DNA from: Sporobacter termitidis DSM 10068
Lineage (GTDB): Bacteria > Bacillota > Clostridia > Oscillospirales > Oscillospiraceae
Assembly: GCF_900130065.1 (NCBI RefSeq)
Contig: NZ_FQXV01000007.1
Coordinates: forward strand, 181,334 to 245,333
DNA: 64,000 nucleotides
Direction: 5' to 3'
In this document: positions 59,367-64,000 of the stretch, piece by piece
Layout: every line of letters starts with the position of its first letter
Position numbering within the stretch: position 1 is the stretch's first letter
Position numbers and translations under genes: made by a program
Notes under the pieces: model-generated
Told to the model about the DNA's origin: nothing
Seen by the model: only the letters and a program-made list of their open reading frames with translations
Databases searched by the model: none

Positions 59367-60566
59367 ATGAACGTTTTAGTCATCAACGCAGGCAGTTCTT
59401 CACTGAAATATCAGCTGTTTGATATGGACACGGAGACTGTCGTGGCAAAGGGCGTCTGCGAAAGGATCGGCATTGACGGCCGTCTGACGCATAAGCCAGT
59501 GTCTAACGGAAAACCGGAGTTCAAAGCCGAATTGCCGCTGCCGACGCACGCCGAGGCGATCAATGCCGTTATTGAAAAGCTCACGAGCCCGGAGTACGGC
59601 GTGATTTCGAGCCTGAAGGAGATCGGCGCGGTCGGGCACCGTGTTCTGCACGGCGGCCAGAAGTTCTCCGAGAGCGTCCTTATCAATGACACCGTCATTG
59701 CCGCCATCACCGAGTGCATCCCGCTGGGCCCGCTGCATAATCCGGCCAACCTGATGGGTATCAAGGCGTGCCAGAAGGTCATGCCCGGTGTCCCTCAGGT
59801 TGCTGTTTTTGATACGGCCTTCCACCAGACGATGCCGAAGCACGCCTACATTTATCCAATCCCCTATTCCTATTACGAAAAGTACGGCCTGCGCCGCTAC
59901 GGCTTCCACGGCACCTCCCACAGATACGTCTCCAAAATAGCGCTGGAGATGCTGGGCATCCCCGCCGCGGGCTCGCGCCTCATCACCTGCCACCTGGGCA
60001 ACGGCTCGTCCCTGGCCGCCGTCAAGGACGGCAAGTGCGTCGACACCACGATGGGCCTGTCGCCGCTGGAAGGCCTGCCGATGGGCACCCGTTCCGGCAG
60101 CATCGATCCCACCATCCTCTCGGTGATGGCCGCCAACGAGGGCCTGACCATCAATCAGATTCTGGACGTTCTGAACAAGGAATCCGGCGTTCTCGGCGTC
60201 TCGGGCGTCTCCTCGGACTTCCGGGACATCGAGCAGGCGGCCCACGAGGGCAACGCGCGGGCGGAGCTGGCGCTCGACATCTTTGATTACGACGTCAAGA
60301 AATATATCGGCGCCTATATGGCCGCCATGGGCGGCGCGGACGCGATCGTCTTCACCGCCGGCCTCGGCGAGAACGGCCCCGAAACGCGCGAAAGAATTGT
60401 CGCCGGCCTGGAGCCGCTGGGTATCTGCATCGACAAGGAGCAGAACAACGTGCGGGGCCAGCAGCGCGACATCACCGGCAAGGGCTCCAAGGTCAAGGTT
60501 TTCGTCATCCCGACGAACGAAGAGCTCGTCATCGCCCGGGACACGAAAGAGATCGTGGGGAAATAA
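59367..60566 (+). CDS. ackA: Acetate kinase
   Basis: 399 residues, full length. Interconverts acetate + ATP and acetyl phosphate. VLVINAGSSSLKYQLFD and HRVLHGGQKFSES, RRYGFHGTSHRYVS, and FTAGLGENGPETRE are the standard motifs. ATG 59367 has AAGGGG eight bases upstream. Not followed by pta, yet it ends in a good terminator. Confidence 0.98.
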   Translation: MNVLVINAGSSSLKYQLFDMDTETVVAKGVCERIGIDGRLTHKPVSNGKPEFKAELPLPTHAEAINAVIEKLTSPEYGVISSLKEIGAVGHRVLHGGQKFSESVLINDTVIAAITECIPLGPLHNPANLMGIKACQKVMPGVPQVAVFDTAFHQTMPKHAYIYPIPYSYYEKYGLRRYGFHGTSHRYVSKIALEMLGIPAAGSRLITCHLGNGSSLAAVKDGKCVDTTMGLSPLEGLPMGTRSGSIDPTILSVMAANEGLTINQILDVLNKESGVLGVSGVSSDFRDIEQAAHEGNARAELALDIFDYDVKKYIGAYMAAMGGADAIVFTAGLGENGPETRERIVAGLEPLGICIDKEQNNVRGQQRDITGKGSKVKVFVIPTNEELVIARDTKEIVGK

Positions 60567-60576
60567 AATCACCGTC

Positions 60577-60618
60577 AAAAGGTGCCGGTCCGTGGGTCTT
60601 CCCGGACCGGCGCCTTTT
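60577..60618 (+). terminator. Terminator of ackA
   Basis: 16-position stem AAAAGGTGCCGGTCCG / CGGACCGGCGCCTTTT with one wobble pair. Confidence 0.88.
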
Positions 60619-60650
60619 ACTTTCCCGGCGGCAAATCACCTAATTTTGGG

Positions 60651-60679
60651 TTGACAGCGGCAGAGTTACAGACTATTCT
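60651..60679 (+). promoter_or_regulatory. Promoter of the AOS-SDR operon
   Basis: TTGACA (60651-60656), 17 bp, TATTCT (60674-60679). The leader is about 140 bases and can form GTCCCGTT/AACGGGAC and GCCGG/CCGGC hairpins. Confidence 0.65.
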
Positions 60680-60825
60680 AGTCCTAGTATATTCCGGCCT
60701 TCCGGCATCCCGCCGATCTGCTCAGATGCCGAAAACAACGTCCCGTTTCTCCCCCGCCTGCGCGTAACGGGACAGGCTTTCATCCCAAAACAAGCCGGCG
60801 CGCACCGGCGGAAACGGACTTACTC

Positions 60826-61995
60826 ATGGACATTTTTGAAAAATGCTATAATTTTAAAACTGCGGACGAGACAAAAGCGCAGGGTGTCTACCCGTATTTT
60901 CACGCGCTCAAGTCCCGGCAGGACATTGAAGTTATTATGGAAGGCAAGCGCCGGATCATGCTCGGCTCGAACAACTATCTCGGTCTGACGATCAATCCCG
61001 AGGTCATCGAGGCCGGAATAAAGGCGCTTGAAAAATACGGCTCGGGCTGCTCGGGCTCCCGTTACTTAAACGGCACGCTGGAGATGCATCTGGAGCTGGA
61101 GGCCGAGCTGGCTGATTTCCTCGGCCGTGACGCCACCATGACCTTCTCCACGGGCTTTCAGTCAAATCTCGGCATCATCAGCGCCATCGTCGGCCACGGC
61201 GATTACGTCATCTGCGACCGTGAAAACCACGCCAGCATCTACGACGGCTGCAAGCTGAGCTACGGCAAAATGCTGCGCTACAAGCACGCCGACATGGAGG
61301 ATCTGGAGCGCACTCTCCAGAGCATTCCGGAAAACGCCGGCAAGCTCATCGTTACGGACGGCGTCTTCAGCATGGGCGGCGATATCGCCAAGCTCCCGGA
61401 GATCGTGGCGCTGGCGAAAAAGTACAAGGCCCGCACCATGGTGGACGACGCCCACGCCCTCGGCGTCATCGGCGAGGGCGGCCGCGGCACGGCCAGCTAT
61501 TATGGCCTCGACAAGGAGGTGGACATCATCATGTCCACGTTCAGCAAGTCGTTGGCGAGCCTCGGCGGCCACATGACCGGCGACGCCAAGGTCGTCGATT
61601 ACGTACGCCACAACTCCAGGCCCTTCATCTTCTCCGCGTCCATAACGCCGGCGAGCTGTGCCACGGCGCTGACCGCGCTCCGGTATCTCCGCAAGCACCC
61701 CGAAATCGTCCAGCGCCTTTCGGACCTCTCCTCCTACGCCCGGAAAGGCCTGCTTGACCGCGGGCTCAAAATCATCGTTGCCTCCACGCCGATCATCCCG
61801 ATCTTTACATACGACATGATGAACACTCTCGTCAAGGCCAAGGAGCTGTACGAGGCCGGCGTTTACGTCAATCCCGTGCTGCCCCCCGCCGCCCCGCAGG
61901 ACGGCTGTATGCTCCGGACGAGCTACATGGCCACCCACACGGAGGCCATTCTCGACGAGGCGATGGATATCATACAGAAAGTCATGGTGGGGTAA
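60826..61995 (+). CDS. Alpha-oxoamine synthase family enzyme, serine palmitoyltransferase-like
   Basis: 389 residues. PLP enzymes that join an amino acid to an acyl thioester. PLP lysine is Lys241 in TFSKSLASLGG; MLGSNNYLGLT, GSGCSGSRYLNGTLEMH and DRENHASIYDG are family motifs, and the overall pattern resembles bacterial serine palmitoyltransferases and KBL more than BioF. No biotin genes nearby; instead an SDR follows one base after the stop. Weak ribosome site (GGAAACGGAC). Confidence 0.85.
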   Translation: MDIFEKCYNFKTADETKAQGVYPYFHALKSRQDIEVIMEGKRRIMLGSNNYLGLTINPEVIEAGIKALEKYGSGCSGSRYLNGTLEMHLELEAELADFLGRDATMTFSTGFQSNLGIISAIVGHGDYVICDRENHASIYDGCKLSYGKMLRYKHADMEDLERTLQSIPENAGKLIVTDGVFSMGGDIAKLPEIVALAKKYKARTMVDDAHALGVIGEGGRGTASYYGLDKEVDIIMSTFSKSLASLGGHMTGDAKVVDYVRHNSRPFIFSASITPASCATALTALRYLRKHPEIVQRLSDLSSYARKGLLDRGLKIIVASTPIIPIFTYDMMNTLVKAKELYEAGVYVNPVLPPAAPQDGCMLRTSYMATHTEAILDEAMDIIQKVMVG

Positions 61996-61996
61996 G

Positions 61997-62782
61997 ATGG
62001 ACAAGGTGGTGCTTCTGACGGGCGGCAGCAAGGGCATCGGCTTTGCCACCGCGCGGAAGTTCGCCGAAAAGGGCTGCAGGGTCTATGAAATCAGCCGGCA
62101 CGAGGCCGCAAATCCGGGCGTCAGTCACCTCACCGGCGACGTCACCGACAAATCGTCCGTGGAGGCGGCCGTCCAAACGGTCGTCGGCCGCGAGGGCCGG
62201 ATCGACATTCTTGTCTGCAACGCCGGCACCGTCCTGTCGGGCGCCATTGAATTCACGGAGCTTGAAAACATCCGGATGCTCATGGACCTCAATTTTTACG
62301 GCATGGTCAACGCCGTGTGCGCCGTCCTGCCGTATATGAGAAAGGCCGGCGCCGGGCGGATCGTCTGCCTGAGCTCCATGGCCGCCCCCTTCCCGATCCC
62401 CTTCCAGGCGTACTATTCCGCCTCCAAGGCGGCGGTCGTCGCGTTTGCGTCCGCTCTCGGCAACGAGGTGAAAAAATTCGGCGTCAGCGTCTGCTATGTC
62501 ATGCCGGGCGACACGAAAACCGAGCCGGTCCGCCACAAGTTCCACGCGGGCGACGACGTTTACGGCGGCATGATCGGGCGCTCCGTCGCCGTCATGGAGC
62601 GCGACGAAGCAAACGGCATGCCCCCGGAAAAGGTGGGCGACGTCATCAGCAATATCGCGCTGAAAAGCCGCGTCAGGCCGGCTTACTCCATCGGCCTCAT
62701 GTCCAAGCTCGAGCTCTTCCTCAAGCGCGTCGTCACCGAGTCCTTCGCTCACAAGATCGTCGGTATGATGTACGTGAAGTGA
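61997..62782 (+). CDS. SDR family oxidoreductase, candidate 3-keto-long-chain-base reductase
   Basis: 261 residues. TGGSKGIGFA (about 8-17), CNAG (about 74), SSMAAPFPIPFQAYYSASK with catalytic Ser and Tyr-x-x-x-Lys. The C-terminal ~40 residues (LELFLKRVVTESFAHKIVG) form an amphipathic/hydrophobic helix common in SDRs acting on lipid substrates. ATG one base after the AOS stop; ribosome site GGTGGGG lies in the AOS gene. Pairing suggests reduction of the ketone made by the AOS enzyme. Confidence 0.88.
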   Translation: MDKVVLLTGGSKGIGFATARKFAEKGCRVYEISRHEAANPGVSHLTGDVTDKSSVEAAVQTVVGREGRIDILVCNAGTVLSGAIEFTELENIRMLMDLNFYGMVNAVCAVLPYMRKAGAGRIVCLSSMAAPFPIPFQAYYSASKAAVVAFASALGNEVKKFGVSVCYVMPGDTKTEPVRHKFHAGDDVYGGMIGRSVAVMERDEANGMPPEKVGDVISNIALKSRVRPAYSIGLMSKLELFLKRVVTESFAHKIVGMMYVK

Positions 62783-62867
62783 GGACATCGGTCGAACTGA
62801 TAGCTTTTAAAGGCAGACTTTGCGTCTGTCTTTATTTTTTATGCGGGTCCGCCTGCGGGCGGGGGGG

Positions 62868-63090
62868 ACGGGAAAGCTCCGCAGGGTCACTTTTCTGCTC
62901 GTGCAGAAAAGTAACCAAAAGACACGCCAAAGGAGGAGGCTTTTGCAAGCCGCCTCCTCCTTTGGAATCCTCCTCCCCGAGGCAAAGAGGCTGTGCATCG
63001 GAAGAATGGCTTTTTGTTATCTTGTCACTGGCCTAAGCCTTAAGGGGCGAAGCCTCGTTTACCGGCCTTCGGCGGCCTGCCGTGGTGCAA
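62868..63090. repeat. Long complex repeat (family 3), copy 2
   Basis: Inverted partner of 7325-7543. Begins ACGGGAAAGCTCCGCAGGGT and includes CTTTTCTGCTCGTGCAGAAA, the hairpin CCAAAGGAGGAGGC / GCCTCCTCCTTTGG and CCGGCCTTCGGCGGCCTGCC. Confidence 0.85.
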
Positions 63091-63110
63091 TCATGTTATC
63101 GTACGCAACC

Positions 63111-63137
63111 CGTAGGGGACGCCGCCCTCGGCGTCCC
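63111..63137. repeat. REP-like palindrome (family 2)
   Basis: CGTAG followed by GGGACGCCGCCCTCGGCGTCCC: same GTAG head as other copies but a different stem. Confidence 0.75.
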
Positions 63138-63213
63138 ACTGCGGCGCACCCCGGAGACCGCTGTAGGGGGGGGCTTGCTTCCGCCGTTCTTGTACCGTGC
63201 TGCGCCGACAGGA

Positions 63214-63264
63214 GTTCCCTCCTTCAGTCGCCTGCGGGCGACAGCTCCCTCGTCTGAGGGAGCC
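63214..63264. repeat. Hairpin-rich repeat (family 4), copy 2
   Basis: TTCAGTCGCCTGCGGGCGAC then AGCTCCCTCGTCTGAGGGAG; inverted match of 11350-11399. Confidence 0.75.
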
Positions 63265-63761
63265 GGGGAAGGACGGATTCGACAGGAAAACAGGCTTGTA
63301 TTGGAGGAAAAAGGGCTTCTATTGAATGTTTTGGGGCTGACTTTGAACGAAAATGCCTTGTAAAGCTTTAAAGTGAGGTTGGATTGGCGCGATATTTTCC
63401 TTGATATGTTACGAAATTATTGAACGGTTCGTATCTAAAAGGCGGTCAAAGCGTTGCGGTTACTGGATAATCGGTTTTTGAAGATCTCGATTTGTGCTAT
63501 ATTTATAAATATTTTTTTGCCACTGCCTTTGGCGTGTGGGTTTTTTAGATTCATTATAGCACGGACATCCCTTATTTTGAATGATACGATGACCCGGTGA
63601 ACACCCTGCGCGCCATCCTTTTATTTGTACATATTGTATATTTGTAGGACTACAATACATGTTAGACAGAAAGGAGAAAAAATAAGAGCAAGGATAAGGC
63701 ACAACGGTTAGAATGGAGTTACCACACAACATTTTAGCCGAGAGGAAGTGCCTATCCCTGC
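63265..63761. other. Intergenic region before the transposase
   Basis: No gene I can support. AT-rich compared with its surroundings. It holds TGTAGGACTACAATACATG then TTAGACAGAAAGGAG around 63640-63675, which may be the left end or leader of the insertion element. Confidence 0.5.
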
Positions 63762-64000
63762 ATGAAGAGCATAACACAGGACATGAAGTACAGGCAATCC
63801 CTTATCAATTACGCAGAAAAATATGGAGTATCCAAGGCGTCGAGAAAATACAACAAAGCTCGATCATATATCTATTTCTGGCTGAGACGCTATGATGGGA
63901 CAATCGATTCGTTGGCCTGCCGATCCCGCCGACCTCATAGCCATCCAAGAGCGCACACACAGCAGGAGCTCAAGCTGATAGTGGATGTCCGAAGGCGGAA
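63762..64000 (+). mobile_element. Transposase (helix-turn-helix DDE type), N-terminal part cut by window edge
   Basis: From ATG 63762 the frame stays open to the window end (79 codons): an HTH domain with YRQSLINYAEKYGVSKASRK and YNKARSYIYFWLRRYDGTID, followed by SLACRSRRPHSHPRAHTQQE. This is typical of the DNA-binding half of IS481/IS3-type DDE transposases common in Clostridia. The catalytic core lies beyond the window. GAGGAAG is about 14 bases upstream of the ATG. Confidence 0.8.

Noticed and set aside
60826..61995. BioF (biotin synthesis)
   Set aside because: No biotin genes nearby and the following SDR favours another pathway; left as AOS family.
63082..63363. Plus-strand ORF through the repeats near the right end
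   Set aside because: It consists of REP-like and family 4 repeats translated in one frame.

Overview
The window looks like the chromosome of a GC-rich, anaerobic, endospore-forming Clostridia bacterium, most likely Oscillospiraceae/Ruminococcaceae-like. The evidence is a set of sporulation genes (spo0A, spoIIIAA-AH, spoIVB, an alpha/beta SASP), oxygen-sensitive chemistry (a glycyl radical enzyme with its radical-SAM activase, an iron-sulfur flavoprotein, an enoate-reductase-type flavoenzyme), a type III glutamine synthetase, a Tyr T-box and a tandem glycine riboswitch. No species can be named from the sequence alone.

Layout. 1-6.2 kb: end of an amino acid permease, a crotonase, glnN behind a consensus promoter and a promoter-proximal terminator, a P-loop protein, and a glycine-riboswitch-controlled UPF0126/TRIC membrane protein. 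6.2-14.6 kb, minus strand: an MtnA-like isomerase, a class II aldolase, a FAH-fold enzyme, a LysR regulator, a glycyl radical enzyme and its activase, interleaved with several repeat families. 14.7-18.6 kb: a C_GCAxxG_C_C protein with a DUF169 protein, tRNA-Pro, then a DUF1538 membrane protein followed by two PII-like proteins. 18.7-34 kb: a YtrA-type GntR/ABC operon, a URO-D-family methyltransferase, SDRs, a flavoprotein, an OYE/enoate reductase with two tandem AEC transporters, SASP, tyrS with its T-box, an unknown protein, a HAD phosphatase and an MBL-fold hydrolase.

34-55 kb, mostly minus strand, is the Firmicute spore/isoprenoid/DNA-repair neighbourhood: spo0A, spoIIIAA-AH, asp23, nusB, a Kae1/TsaD paralogue, xseA, a broken RAYT transposase, xseB, ispA, a ~650 nt structured non-coding stretch that I call OLE RNA, its presumed partner oapA, dxs, tlyA, nadK, argR and recN. 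spoIVB lies at 54.1 kb on the plus strand. 55-64 kb: a thioesterase, a MATE exporter, a frameshifted NUDIX gene, tmcAL, ackA, a serine-palmitoyltransferase-like AOS enzyme with a partner SDR, a long repeat, and the start of a transposase at the right edge.

The points most worth following are the OLE RNA/OapA locus, the DUF1538-PII-PII operon, the glycyl radical enzyme cluster with its MtnA/aldolase pair, the AOS-SDR pair, and the repeats: GTAG-headed REP-like palindromes plus a RAYT gene that carries such palindromes inside its own coding sequence.
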